64,000 bases of DNA from the NCBI GenBank assembly GCA_041394945.1, contig JAWKHH010000001.1, forward strand, positions 372,001 to 436,000, in the 5' to 3' direction. How positions within the stretch are numbered: position 1 is the first letter of the stretch; every line of letters begins with the position of its first letter. Made by a program: the position numbers and the translations under genes. Source of the stretch: Bryobacteraceae bacterium (GTDB lineage: Bacteria; Acidobacteriota; Terriglobia; Bryobacterales; Bryobacteraceae). The notes beneath the pieces were generated by a model. It did not search any database and was not told the origin of the DNA. It saw only the letters and a program-made list of their open reading frames with translations. Below, in pieces: positions 16,931 through 24,500 of this stretch.

Positions 16931-17760
16931 GATTCGGGTTCCGGATCGAGGACGTCAACGAACTCGCCGAGCACACGAAGTTCGGAGTCTTCGTCGAGGT
17001 CCCAGGGGGAGAAATCGGGATTGAGCGGTTCCAGGCGAATGCGCGCGTGACGCCATTCACCAGTGGCGTCATTGGTTTGTTTGAAGCTCCTGTAGCGCTT
17101 CACGGTGTAACGATGCTCGAAGCTGTCGCGGTTCTCAACCAGCAGTAGACGGTTCTCTCGGGATCCGGCTACCGTACTCCGAAAAGCGCAGATGGCGCCG
17201 TCGGAGATGAGCGGCTCCATGGAGCGCCCAACCACGCGGGCGGCGAACATGTCGCGGGTAAGCCGAATCGACTCCGGCGCCTCCACCCAAGCCGCGTCAC
17301 TCGCGGACGGATCGCCCTGATCCTGACTCCAACCGCCGGCCGCCGCCTGAGCGGCATAGAGCGGCAAGTGAGTCCGAAAAGGGATAACCTCGGCCGGGAT
17401 CTCCCGCCGGTAGAGGCGAGTGAGGGTGGAATCGAAGTTGGCCATCAGCACCGGCCGGCGATCGGAAATGCGAATCGTGTTCGAAAGCGTATCTTCCAGC
17501 CGCGCGAGGAAAACCGGGGCTGGAAGCTCGGACGCTTCGCGATCGAGCGACTCGGCCAGCAACTCGAAAACCTCACGGTCCTCTTCCCCGGGAACGATGG
17601 ATTCCCAGTCCCGCCGCAGCCGGATGCCCACCCTCGAAGTACCAGGATCGCCGCCGAGGCCGGGGTCGAATAAGAGAACGCCGATCGGCACGCAGCCGGA
17701 CCGCCGGCCCGGGATGTCCGCCTGGAGAATCAGGTATTCGGCCGCCTGCGTCTCGATCAT
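16927..17760 (-). CDS. S24-type serine peptidase domain fused to a DUF3037-like N-terminal domain
   Basis: This 277-aa protein's C-terminal 120 residues form an S24/LexA-like peptidase: RVVGRSMEPLISDGAICAF supplies the nucleophilic Ser, and HRYTVKRYRS supplies the general-base Lys. Unlike LexA or phage repressors there is no helix-turn-helix. Instead residues 1-140 form a different alpha/beta domain starting EYLILQADIPGRRSGCVPIGVLLFDP, which resembles the DUF3037 fold by pattern. The function could be self-cleaving regulation or signal-peptide-like processing. It is translationally coupled to the downstream dehydrogenase. The S24 motif is clear; the N-terminal comparison is tentative. Confidence 0.65.
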   Translation of the reverse strand: MIETQAAEYLILQADIPGRRSGCVPIGVLLFDPGLGGDPGTSRVGIRLRRDWESIVPGEEDREVFELLAESLDREASELPAPVFLARLEDTLSNTIRISDRRPVLMANFDSTLTRLYRREIPAEVIPFRTHLPLYAAQAAAGGWSQDQGDPSASDAAWVEAPESIRLTRDMFAARVVGRSMEPLISDGAICAFRSTVAGSRENRLLLVENRDSFEHRYTVKRYRSFKQTNDATGEWRHARIRLEPLNPDFSPWDLDEDSELRVLGEFVDVLDPEPES

Positions 17761-17784
17761 ATAACTGGCTTTTCGACCCTCGCG

Positions 17785-18819
17785 CTACGGATTATATGGG
17801 AAGTAGCCCTTTCGCGCCCGCACCTTGACGTTGGCGAGGTTCACGCGGACTTCGATATTGCGGAAGACTTTGCCGGAATCGTTCGTATCCGGAATGTAGC
17901 GGAGAATATACTGCGTCGTGATCTCGCCCGACACCTGCTTGATCGAATTGAAGATGCCCTTCGCAATCTCGGAGGCGTAGCCGCCCGTACCCACCTTGAG
18001 CGCATAGTTGCCTTCGTCGGAGGGGGTGGACAGGTAGCCCGAGACTTCCTTGTAGAGGTTGTTGAGCGGAGTCTCCACACGGCCGCCGGTCTCGGCCGTC
18101 AGCCGGACGAGGTTGGTTTCGCCCTGGGAGGCGAATCCAAAGGCCGCCGTGGAGATGCCGTAGACCGTGACCAGGTTGCGCTGGGCGAGTTCGAGAACCT
18201 CGTCGCGGCTCTTCTTGCTGGCGGTGTCGTGGCCGTCGCCGATAATCACGATGATGCGGCGCGGTTCAATCGGCTCGCCTTTCACAAGATCGCGGGACGT
18301 GCAAGCCATGTAGATGGCGTCGTAGAGGGCGGCCCCACCTCCGGGTTTGAGCTTGCGGATCTTCTGCATCATCTTCTCCGGGTCGTGGTGGGTGTTGACC
18401 TGGAGTTCGGCGTCGGTGCCGTACGAGATGAGATAGCCGCTGTACTTGGGATCGCCGGGGAGGAGGGTATCGATCAGATCGATGGTGGCCTCCTGGAAGG
18501 TCTTCCAGTGGAGACGGTTGGCGTTGCTGACGTCGATGAGGAAGCCGATGACGACTGGCTGGGCGCGATCCCGGCTGAAGAAGATGATGTTCTGTTTGCG
18601 CCCCTCTTCGTAGATTTCGAAGTCGGCCTGCTCGAGGTTGGAGACAAAACGGTCCTGCTCGTCGGTGACGGTGACGGGCACGATGACTTCGTTCACCGAC
18701 ACGCGAATGTCGGTGACGGGTTGCTGCGCGGAGTCCTGTTTGGCAGCCGCGCCGGAAGGCCCGACCTGGGCCGCGGCGAGCGGAGACACTAGGACGGGAA
18801 GAAACAGCCTACGTTCCAT
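17785..18819 (-). CDS. VWFA-related acidobacterial domain protein
   Basis: This secreted protein of about 344 aa belongs to the VWFA-related family typical of Acidobacteria (TIGR03436-like). After an N-terminal signal-like segment ending AAAQ, it has VNEVIVPVTVTDEQDRFVSNL and FEIYEEGRKQNIIFFSRD, the family's leading beta domain. It then has a von Willebrand A fold: VIGFLIDVSNANRL in place of the DxSxS metal site, TLLPGDPKYSGYLIS, GGGAALYDAIYMA and IIVIIGDGHDTAS. The usual first MIDAS serine is Asn here, so metal binding may be altered. The ATG at 18819 is preferred because AGAGG lies just upstream. The ligand is unknown. Confidence 0.85.
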   Translation of the reverse strand: MERRLFLPVLVSPLAAAQVGPSGAAAKQDSAQQPVTDIRVSVNEVIVPVTVTDEQDRFVSNLEQADFEIYEEGRKQNIIFFSRDRAQPVVIGFLIDVSNANRLHWKTFQEATIDLIDTLLPGDPKYSGYLISYGTDAELQVNTHHDPEKMMQKIRKLKPGGGAALYDAIYMACTSRDLVKGEPIEPRRIIVIIGDGHDTASKKSRDEVLELAQRNLVTVYGISTAAFGFASQGETNLVRLTAETGGRVETPLNNLYKEVSGYLSTPSDEGNYALKVGTGGYASEIAKGIFNSIKQVSGEITTQYILRYIPDTNDSGKVFRNIEVRVNLANVKVRARKGYFPYNP

Positions 18820-18887
18820 GTCCACCTCTAAGCGTGATTATACAGGCTACCGGCGATCGGCCGCCGGCAGCCGCTCCGGGGAGACGC

Positions 18888-19922
18888 CTATCGCTGAACG
18901 CGTCCGGAGCCTCCCCCCTTGATCAACCCTTCCACTTCTTCGCGGGTGAACCGGTTGAAATCGCCAGGGATGGAGTGCTTGAGGCACGAGGCGGCCACCG
19001 CGAACTCCAGCGCGGCCTGCGGACCGTCGAGATTCATGAGCCCGAAAATGAGCCCGGCTGCGAAGCAGTCGCCGCCGCCGACCCGGTCCACGATATGGGT
19101 GATGTCATAGTGGCGCGAGAGCAGGAACTCCTTGCCGTTGTGAAAGCAGGCCGACCAGCCGTTGTGCGACGCCGAATGGGATTCGCGCAGCGTGATCGCG
19201 ATCCCCTTGAGATGCGGGTATGCGGCGAGAACCTTCTCGGCCAGCGCGCGGTACTGTTCGCGGTCGAGCTTGCCCGAGTGGACGTCGGCGGCCGACTGAA
19301 TGCCCAGCGCGGCCTGGCAATCCTCCTCGTTGGCGATCACGTAGTCGGTGTGGGCCACCAGCGAAGGCATGACCTCCTTGGCGGCCTTGCCGTACTTCCA
19401 GAGATTCTTGCGGAAGTTGAGATCGAGCGAGACAGTGCAGCCTCGCGAGCGGGCGGCGGAGACAGCCTCGACGGCGAGGTCCGCGGCGGATTGGCTCAGC
19501 GCCGGCGTGATGCCGGTAGTGTGGAACCAGGACCCTCCGTCGAGAGCGGACGCCCAGTCGATGTCACCCGGCTTGGCGAGTGCAATGGCGGAGTGCTCGC
19601 GGTCGTACACCACCTTCGAAGGACGTTGGTTCGCGCCCGGCTCGACGAAGTAGATGCCGAGCCGTCCCTTGGCCCGGACGATCCGGGAAGCGTCGACTCC
19701 GAAACGCCGAAGCTCGCCGGCGAACGCATCGACGATAGGGTTGTTCGGAGGGAGGACGGTGATGAACCGCGACGATCCACCGAAACCCGAGATGGCGACG
19801 GCGACGTTGGCTTCCCCGCCCCCAAACGTGGCGAGGAATTGCGGCGACTGGAGGAAGCGCTCGAAGCCCGGAGGGGCGAGGCGAAGCATGATTTCACCGA
19901 AAGTGACGACAGTATTCGACAT
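18888..19922 (-). CDS. kdgK: PfkB-family sugar kinase, probably 2-keto-3-deoxygluconate kinase
   Basis: This 344-aa ribokinase-fold kinase starts MSNTVVTFGEIMLRL. GGGEANVAVAISGFG (about 35) is the substrate-binding PfkB signature 1, and RVGGGDCFAAGLIFGLM (near 290) is signature 2 with the catalytic Asp and anion hole. Phosphorylation of 2-keto-3-deoxygluconate to KDPG is the best fit (FGEIMLRL and PPGFERFLQ are usual for KdgK), and a hexuronate-type MFS transporter lies close by. The ATG at 19922 is preferred to an upstream GTG-like extension of 32 residues with no family character. Fructokinase is the alternative. Confidence 0.8.
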   Translation of the reverse strand: MSNTVVTFGEIMLRLAPPGFERFLQSPQFLATFGGGEANVAVAISGFGGSSRFITVLPPNNPIVDAFAGELRRFGVDASRIVRAKGRLGIYFVEPGANQRPSKVVYDREHSAIALAKPGDIDWASALDGGSWFHTTGITPALSQSAADLAVEAVSAARSRGCTVSLDLNFRKNLWKYGKAAKEVMPSLVAHTDYVIANEEDCQAALGIQSAADVHSGKLDREQYRALAEKVLAAYPHLKGIAITLRESHSASHNGWSACFHNGKEFLLSRHYDITHIVDRVGGGDCFAAGLIFGLMNLDGPQAALEFAVAASCLKHSIPGDFNRFTREEVEGLIKGGGSGRVQR

Positions 19923-20057
19923 GGGGATCCTTTGTAGTTTACAGGGCTTGGGTGGTTTCTTGGAAGCGCCAAGGCCGCTCCGGCGGCTCCAAACGGGCAG
20001 CACTAGCCGTGTGTCCAAAGCCGGAGCGGGTCCGCTTGTGCGAGTTCCTCAAAACAC

Positions 20058-21197
20058 CTAGGGTCGGACGCCGGCGATCACTTCGAGGGCGAACGTGGAG
20101 TCAAGCGAAGGGAGCCCTTCGAACTCCATGAGCGTGCTTGCGGGAGGATTCGCCTTGTCGTAGAACTCGAAACGGTGGGCCCGTACTTTGGCGGTCACCG
20201 CCGTCGAGAGCGAATAGATGCCGGACCAGAACACGTTCTTCATCGAACTGCCGGCCTGCTCGAGCTGGCTGTTGAGACGTTCGAACGCGAGACGGACATC
20301 GGAATCCTGCGCCCGGAAGGCGAGTTGGCTGCCGGAGAGTACCACGTTGCCGGGGCCGGCCACCGCGGCTTGCGAGAAGTTCGGCGACGCGGTCAGGCCC
20401 GGCGGATTAACAACCTTCCACGCCACGCCGGGATTGGCCGACAGACGGGCGATCGCTTCGCATTCCACAACCTTCTGCGCTGGGGAACGCTGGGTCTGGG
20501 CGAAGGCGAGCGCGGCCTTTGGGAATTCCTTGGCGACGATCGCGTGGATCTGCGAATGATCCTCCAGGCTGCTCATGAAGCAGGTGACGCGTAGCGTCTC
20601 GTCGGAGCTTGCGCCGACGCCGGTGAGCGCGGTGCGAAGGTCGGCCATGGAGCGAGCGGCAAGCGGCATCACCCGCAGGTTTGGATTCTCGAGGTCGAAC
20701 GGGGCCGTAGCGCCTTTGCCGGAGATAAACGCGAGTCCGTTCGGATTGACTGGTTTGCGCTCGATGGCGGTGGATTCAAGCACCACCTGCGCGCCGGTGA
20801 CGGGAAGGCCACCCACCTGGACGACGCTGACCACCGGGATGGGCTGGCGCTTGCCGCTGAACATCTCGGCGACGATCGACTGCACGCGGCGCAGGTCACC
20901 GGTGCCCGCCACGAGGGCGCGGATCTTGACGATCTGCGCACGGCGATTGAGCTTCCACAGCGCCTTGATGGAATCCTTCACCTGCTGGGAAAGTAGTCCC
21001 TTCGTGGTGTAAGGGGCGGTGTGGAACACCATTCGGCTGACGTCCGCCTGGATGGCGGCGGGCGGATCGGGAACGGTTTCGAGCGTCTGGGTCTCCTGTT
21101 CCTCGTCCTTCTTTTTCTTCTTCGCGCCGTACAGGCTGCCGGCGGCCAAGGAGGCGATCAGAGACAGGCTGACGAAAAGTTTCGGGAAGCTCCTCAT
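20058..21197 (-). CDS. Exported protein with tandem RidA (YjgF/UK114) domains
   Basis: This 379-aa protein has a clear signal peptide (FPKLFVSLSLIASLAAGSLYGA) followed by a Lys-rich stretch and two RidA-like alpha/beta units. In the second unit, GNVVLSGSQLAFRAQDSDVRLAFERLNSQLEQAG, SMKNVFWSGIYSLS and a terminal STLMEFEGLPSLDSTFALEVIAGV match the chorismate-mutase-like RidA fold. The first unit (about 65-215) is more divergent. Cytosolic RidA hydrolyses reactive imines such as 2-aminoacrylate; a secreted duplicated form would be a different use. The usual catalytic Arg (in xRxxV near the C-terminus) is not evident, so activity is doubtful. Confidence 0.65.
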   Translation of the reverse strand: MRSFPKLFVSLSLIASLAAGSLYGAKKKKKDEEQETQTLETVPDPPAAIQADVSRMVFHTAPYTTKGLLSQQVKDSIKALWKLNRRAQIVKIRALVAGTGDLRRVQSIVAEMFSGKRQPIPVVSVVQVGGLPVTGAQVVLESTAIERKPVNPNGLAFISGKGATAPFDLENPNLRVMPLAARSMADLRTALTGVGASSDETLRVTCFMSSLEDHSQIHAIVAKEFPKAALAFAQTQRSPAQKVVECEAIARLSANPGVAWKVVNPPGLTASPNFSQAAVAGPGNVVLSGSQLAFRAQDSDVRLAFERLNSQLEQAGSSMKNVFWSGIYSLSTAVTAKVRAHRFEFYDKANPPASTLMEFEGLPSLDSTFALEVIAGVRP

Positions 21198-21281
21198 TGG
21201 TTCGTTTTCGATTGTATCAGCCATGGGTTTGACACATCATCGAACCGGGCAATAGACTGGCTGCTTTCCCGAAAGCCATCG

Positions 21282-22502
21282 ATGAAAACGTTTCTGCACC
21301 GGTGGGGCCTGTGCCTGATGATGATGGCGGCCACGACGCTGATCTACCTGGACCGTCAGGCATTGAGCCTGCTCGCTCCGGTGATCCAGGAAGAACTCGG
21401 GATCGACAACCGGGGCCTTGGGTGGGTATTTTCGGCTTTCTACTACGCCTATACCGGCGCGCAGTTCGCCGTCGGGCTCCTGCTCGACCGCCTGTCCCTG
21501 CGTTGGATGTACGGCGGGGCGGTTCTTGCGTGGGCGGCGGCGTCCACCTTGACCGGCGCGGCGCGAAGCTTCGGGATGCTCGTCGCCTTCCGGATCGTGC
21601 TGGCGATCGTGGAGTCGGGGAACTGGCCGGGGGCGATGCGGATCGTCGCGCGGGCGCTTCCGCCGCAGGACCGTGCGCTAGGCAATGGGATCTTCACCAG
21701 CGGAACGAGCGTCGGCGCATTGATCGCGCCGGCGATGGTGATCGGCGTCTCGAGCGCCGTGGGGTGGCGGTGGTCCTTCGTGGCGCTCGGACTGGCTGGC
21801 GCCGTGTGGTTCGCCGCGTGGGTGTGGTTTACGCGAGGTCCGGCGCTTGGTTCCGTGTGGCGGACGCAGCCGGGCGAGTCACGGGGCGCCGGAGGTATCG
21901 CCGCGTACGCGGCCCTGGTGCGGCTGCCGCAGTTCTGGCGGGTTTTCGCGATCACCATTCTGGTGAACCCGATTCTGTATTTCTTCCTGAATTGGCTGCC
22001 CGTCTACTACAAGCAGCAGCACGGAATCGGACAGGGCGCGCGGCTGGCCAAGATCCTGACCGCGACTTTTCTGGGCCTCGATCTCGGCTACCTGGCCTGC
22101 GGAGCCACCATACTGCTGTTGACGCGGCGGGGGTGGACGCTAAGGACGGCTCGGCGGGCAGTGCTGCTGACGGCGTCGGTGCTGCTGGCCGGGATCGCGG
22201 CGGCGCCGGCGGCCGGATCGCTCAATGCGACGGTGGCGATCATCGTAGCAGCGGTGTTCGCGACCGGCGTGTGGATCTCCATGTATCTGACGTTGGCGCA
22301 AGAGGTGAGTCCGGCGTCGGTTTCAACGGCGGCGGGGCTGCTGGGCGGCAGCGGCGCGTTCGCCGGGGCGCTGTTGATGGGGGCAGTGGGCGTGGTCACA
22401 CAGGCGACGGGAAGCTTTGCCCTGCCCTTCTACGCGGTGGCGGCGATGGGCGTGCTCGCGGGCGCGGCGGGTTGGATGGCGAGCCGGGTGGATCCGGCCT
22501 AG
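21282..22502 (+). CDS. MFS transporter, ACS family (hexuronate/glucarate type)
   Basis: This 406-aa permease has 12 hydrophobic helices. Its start (WGLCLMMMAATTLIYLDRQALSLLAP) matches ExuT/GudP-type anion:cation symporters, including the Asp-Arg of helix 1. The cytoplasmic loop motif is modified to LLLDRLSLRWMYG, and helix 4-5 has FRIVLAIVESGNWPGAMRIVA. The ATG at 21282 is chosen as the first before the conserved helix. It is divergent from the RidA-like gene. With KDG kinase nearby it suggests uptake and catabolism of hexuronates or sugar acids (Entner-Doudoroff entry). Confidence 0.85.
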   Translation: MKTFLHRWGLCLMMMAATTLIYLDRQALSLLAPVIQEELGIDNRGLGWVFSAFYYAYTGAQFAVGLLLDRLSLRWMYGGAVLAWAAASTLTGAARSFGMLVAFRIVLAIVESGNWPGAMRIVARALPPQDRALGNGIFTSGTSVGALIAPAMVIGVSSAVGWRWSFVALGLAGAVWFAAWVWFTRGPALGSVWRTQPGESRGAGGIAAYAALVRLPQFWRVFAITILVNPILYFFLNWLPVYYKQQHGIGQGARLAKILTATFLGLDLGYLACGATILLLTRRGWTLRTARRAVLLTASVLLAGIAAAPAAGSLNATVAIIVAAVFATGVWISMYLTLAQEVSPASVSTAAGLLGGSGAFAGALLMGAVGVVTQATGSFALPFYAVAAMGVLAGAAGWMASRVDPA

Positions 22503-22564
22503 GCTCCGGGGCGCGGGAGCCTAGGGGAATTCGGGCTAGAATCAGGATTTCGCTGGAGGCTTGT

Positions 22565-23038
22565 TTGGCACAGAAATTCGAGTATTTCGAGGACTACGTT
22601 CCCGGAACGGTCCACGAGTTCGGCGGGATGGAGGTGAGCGCGGAGGAGATCATCGAGTTCGCCCGCAAGTACGATCCGCAGGAGATGCACCTGGATCCCG
22701 AGAAGGCGGCGCAGGGCCGTACCGGAGGCCTGATCGCAAGCGGATGGCACACGGCGGCGATGGCGATGCGGATGATGACGGACCATTATCTGTCGCGAGT
22801 GGCGAGCCTGGCATCGCCCGGCGTGGACGAACTGCGGTGGCCGAACCCCGTTCGGCCGGGCGATACGCTGCGGATCCGGGCGACCGTGATCGAGGCGCGG
22901 ATCTCGCGCTCCAAACCCGACCGGGGAATCGTGCGCTCGCGGGTAGAGATGTTCAACCAGCGGGGACAGGCCGTGCTGTCGATGCTGCCAGTGGTGATGG
23001 TGGGCCTGCGGAGCCGACCGAATAGTGATCGCTATTGA
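22565..23038 (+). CDS. MaoC family dehydratase (hotdog fold)
   Basis: This 157-aa hotdog-fold protein of the MaoC/R-hydratase group carries FARKYDPQEMHLDPEKAAQGRTGGLIASGWHTAAM near residue 40, which contains the catalytic Asp and His pair of enoyl-CoA hydratase 2. The start is a TTG preceded by GGAGG at 6 bp spacing; no ATG is available. The reaction would be hydration of enoyl-CoA or a related dehydration. It sits between the MFS gene and the tRNA-Thr gene, the last chromosomal gene before the islands. Confidence 0.85.
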   Translation: MAQKFEYFEDYVPGTVHEFGGMEVSAEEIIEFARKYDPQEMHLDPEKAAQGRTGGLIASGWHTAAMAMRMMTDHYLSRVASLASPGVDELRWPNPVRPGDTLRIRATVIEARISRSKPDRGIVRSRVEMFNQRGQAVLSMLPVVMVGLRSRPNSDRY

Positions 23039-23084
23039 AGTGAACGGCGTCGAACCGCGCTTCCCGGGGGAGAGGTCAAGTTGC

Positions 23085-23090
23085 TACAAT
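23085..23090 (+). promoter_or_regulatory. Probable -10 box of the tRNA-Thr promoter
   Basis: TACAAT lies 13 bp before the mature tRNA 5' end, a good sigma-70-like -10. The -35 region at 23061-23066 (TTCCCG, 18 bp spacing) is poor. Seen directly; function inferred. Confidence 0.4.
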
Positions 23091-23102
23091 CACCAGAGGA
23101 AG

Positions 23103-23178
23103 GCCACCCTAGCTCAGTTGGTAGAGCGGCTGATTCGTAATCAGCAGGTCGCCGGTTCGATCCCGGCGGGTGGCTCCA
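23103..23178 (+). tRNA. tRNA-Thr (anticodon CGT)
   Basis: This is a 76-nt cloverleaf including an encoded CCA. The acceptor stem GCCACCC pairs with GGGTGGC; the D arm contains AGCTCAGTTGGTAGAGC; the anticodon stem GCTGA/TCAGC holds loop TTCGTAA, giving anticodon CGT (threonine, codon ACG). The T arm GCCGG-TTCGATC-CCGGC is perfect. The 3' half serves as the integration target for the downstream islands: it is repeated at 27076 and 29205. The gene itself is intact, as expected when the element restores the 3' end. Confidence 0.97.
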
Positions 23179-23179
23179 G
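23132..23179 (+). repeat. att direct repeat 1 (3' half of tRNA-Thr)
   Basis: The segment from the anticodon arm to one base past CCA. It matches 27076-27123 over 48 nt with one mismatch (T/C at 23138) and matches 29205-29250 exactly over the last 46 nt. Such tRNA 3'-end repeats are the classic attachment-site duplication left by tyrosine-recombinase elements. Confidence 0.9.
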
Positions 23180-23184
23180 TTTTT

Positions 23185-23397
23185 TCAACCACTTATATCG
23201 CCTTCGCTTCCGCGAAGACCCGCCGCCCATGCTTCCGCAACGATCTTTCTTACGTCCGGCTTCGGCGGAATCGGAAGCCTCGTGGCTTCCCGGACAACAC
23301 GCTCCAGCCAATCGACGGACGCCAAGAAGAAGGTCTGCTCTGCTTTCCGCCGACTGTTCTCATAAACGGCATCGGTGTTGTCGGTGGGTTCGGCCAT
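23185..23397 (-). CDS. Hypothetical 70-aa protein of island 1
   Basis: A small acidic-helical protein read on the minus strand, ending 6 bp past the tRNA 3' end. The ATG at 23397 has AAAGGGAG just upstream. The sequence (SVDWLERVVREATRLPIPP, then KPDVRKIVAEAWAAGLRG) looks like a helical protein, not low-complexity noise. No family is recognised. Position directly beside the att site is where excisionases often lie, but no winged-helix signature is evident. The 157 bp upstream (23398-23554) hold no further gene that I can support. Confidence 0.45.
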   Translation of the reverse strand: MAEPTDNTDAVYENSRRKAEQTFFLASVDWLERVVREATRLPIPPKPDVRKIVAEAWAAGLRGSEGDISG

Positions 23398-23554
23398 CGC
23401 TCCCTTTGCGATTCCCTAAATGGAGTAGCCGCCCCTGAGTAGCGTGCCCAGCCTTCAGCCCGGTTCATGACGCCGGACCTGGGCGCCTTGGCTCAGTTTA
23501 GCAGGCTCCACCGACTCCGTTGAACTGTCGGACGTTGTGAACTAAGATACCGCT

Positions 23555-23671
23555 ATGCTCTACCGCAAGATGACGCCCGTGTACCGGAAGACCTCCCCAA
23601 CTCAGGGCCCATTCTTAATCTTGGTCCTGCTGGTGGTCATCGCGTATCTAGTTTACCGGTTCTTTCTATGA
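23555..23671 (+). CDS. Small single-pass membrane protein (38 aa) coupled to the next gene
   Basis: From the ATG at 23555: a basic N-terminus (MLYRKMTPVYRKT), then one membrane helix GPFLILVLLVVIAYLVYRFF and a stop. The stop overlaps the ATG of the 195-aa gene (ATGA at 23668-23671), a strong sign that both are translated together. Length and topology (N-in, short) resemble small regulators or holin-like/toxin-like peptides, but there is no specific match. Too short for usual gene callers. Confidence 0.55.
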   Translation: MLYRKMTPVYRKTSPTQGPFLILVLLVVIAYLVYRFFL

Positions 23672-24255
23672 AGCCGCCGTGGTACGAGAGCGCCGGGCTA
23701 AAGGAATGGCTGCTCCTAGTGATCGTGGTTCTGCTGGTGGCCGTCGGTATCAAAGATGGTCGGATCAGCAAGGCGTCCTTGTCGAACGACAAGGATTTCT
23801 TTGACGCGATTTCCAAGTTCGTATCTGTCGTCGCGATCATTATTGGAGGTTCTCTTTCCTACTTCAGGTTTTTTCGAGGCAGGACCTTCCGCGAGAAAAT
23901 GGTGATCATTCCGTCTGCGGGTAGAGTCGCTGTTTCGAACGGCAATCTGCATTGGCTTGAGGTGGAGTTGAAGAATACCGGTTCTGTCGCGGTTTGGAAC
24001 TACCGCCTCCGCGTTCTCGCCCAGCTTCACGGGGAGAGCGAACCGATTCAGGAGGTTCACGAGTTCGTCAAGTGGCCCTGCGATGCTGAGAAGCGTGAGC
24101 ACTTGATCGATGTCGGTGAGAGTTCATACGAACACGCGCTCCTCTTCGTACCCAAAGACGTTTCGGCGGTGAGCTTTCGGATTATGGTCGGGATTGAAAA
24201 CGGCACCGTTTGGACTAGGTGCGTCACCGTCGGCAATGATACGAGCAAATGCTAA
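23668..24255 (+). CDS. Two-helix membrane protein with C-terminal soluble beta domain, unknown function
   Basis: A 195-aa protein with two hydrophobic helices: residues 13-30 (WLLLVIVVLLVAVGI) and about 50-68 (FVSVVAIIIGGSLSYFRFF). A basic stop-transfer RGRTFREK follows, then about 120 residues of alternating strands (VAVSNGNLHWLEVELKNTG, VWNYRLRVLAQL). The strand-rich domain with a WLEVELKNTGS unit reads like an immunoglobulin/CARDB-type fold, probably facing the cytoplasm if both helices form a hairpin. No enzyme motif. Base composition is lower in GC than the surrounding chromosome. It pairs with the 38-aa protein and sits where integrated elements carry cargo; a defence or fitness role is conjecture. 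Confidence 0.6.
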   Translation: MKPPWYESAGLKEWLLLVIVVLLVAVGIKDGRISKASLSNDKDFFDAISKFVSVVAIIIGGSLSYFRFFRGRTFREKMVIIPSAGRVAVSNGNLHWLEVELKNTGSVAVWNYRLRVLAQLHGESEPIQEVHEFVKWPCDAEKREHLIDVGESSYEHALLFVPKDVSAVSFRIMVGIENGTVWTRCVTVGNDTSKC

Positions 24256-24414
24256 TCGCTACGTGAGGTCCGGATCGCTCGCGGTGGGATCTGCACCCCA
24301 AGAGGCTGACGCGTCTGTGCCCAATACTGTGCCCACACCCCGCATAGAAGCCTTGCCCCTGTTTGCGAGTATCGCGGTTTCACTGTGGCGTAGGCGATTG
24401 GAAACTAGCAGTCT

Positions 24415-24419
24415 ATAGG
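24415..24419 (+). repeat. Target-site duplication, left copy (ATAGG)
   Basis: ATAGG directly precedes the left terminal repeat of the IS21 element and recurs at 27016-27020 directly after the right terminus. A 5-bp duplication is within the range known for the IS21 family. Confidence 0.8.
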
Positions 24420-24470
24420 TGAGTTCGCTCGCTTGATTTGGCCCACTTTGATCGTCTGATTTGGCCCACC
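24420..24470 (+). repeat. IS21 left terminal inverted repeat
   Basis: 51 bp with internal cores GATTTGGCCCAC in two copies (around 24435 and 24457). It aligns without gaps to the reverse complement of 26965-27015, about 36 of 51 positions identical by eye. Confidence 0.85.
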
Positions 24471-24500
24471 CTGGACAGCCCCGGATGACAAGATTCCGGG

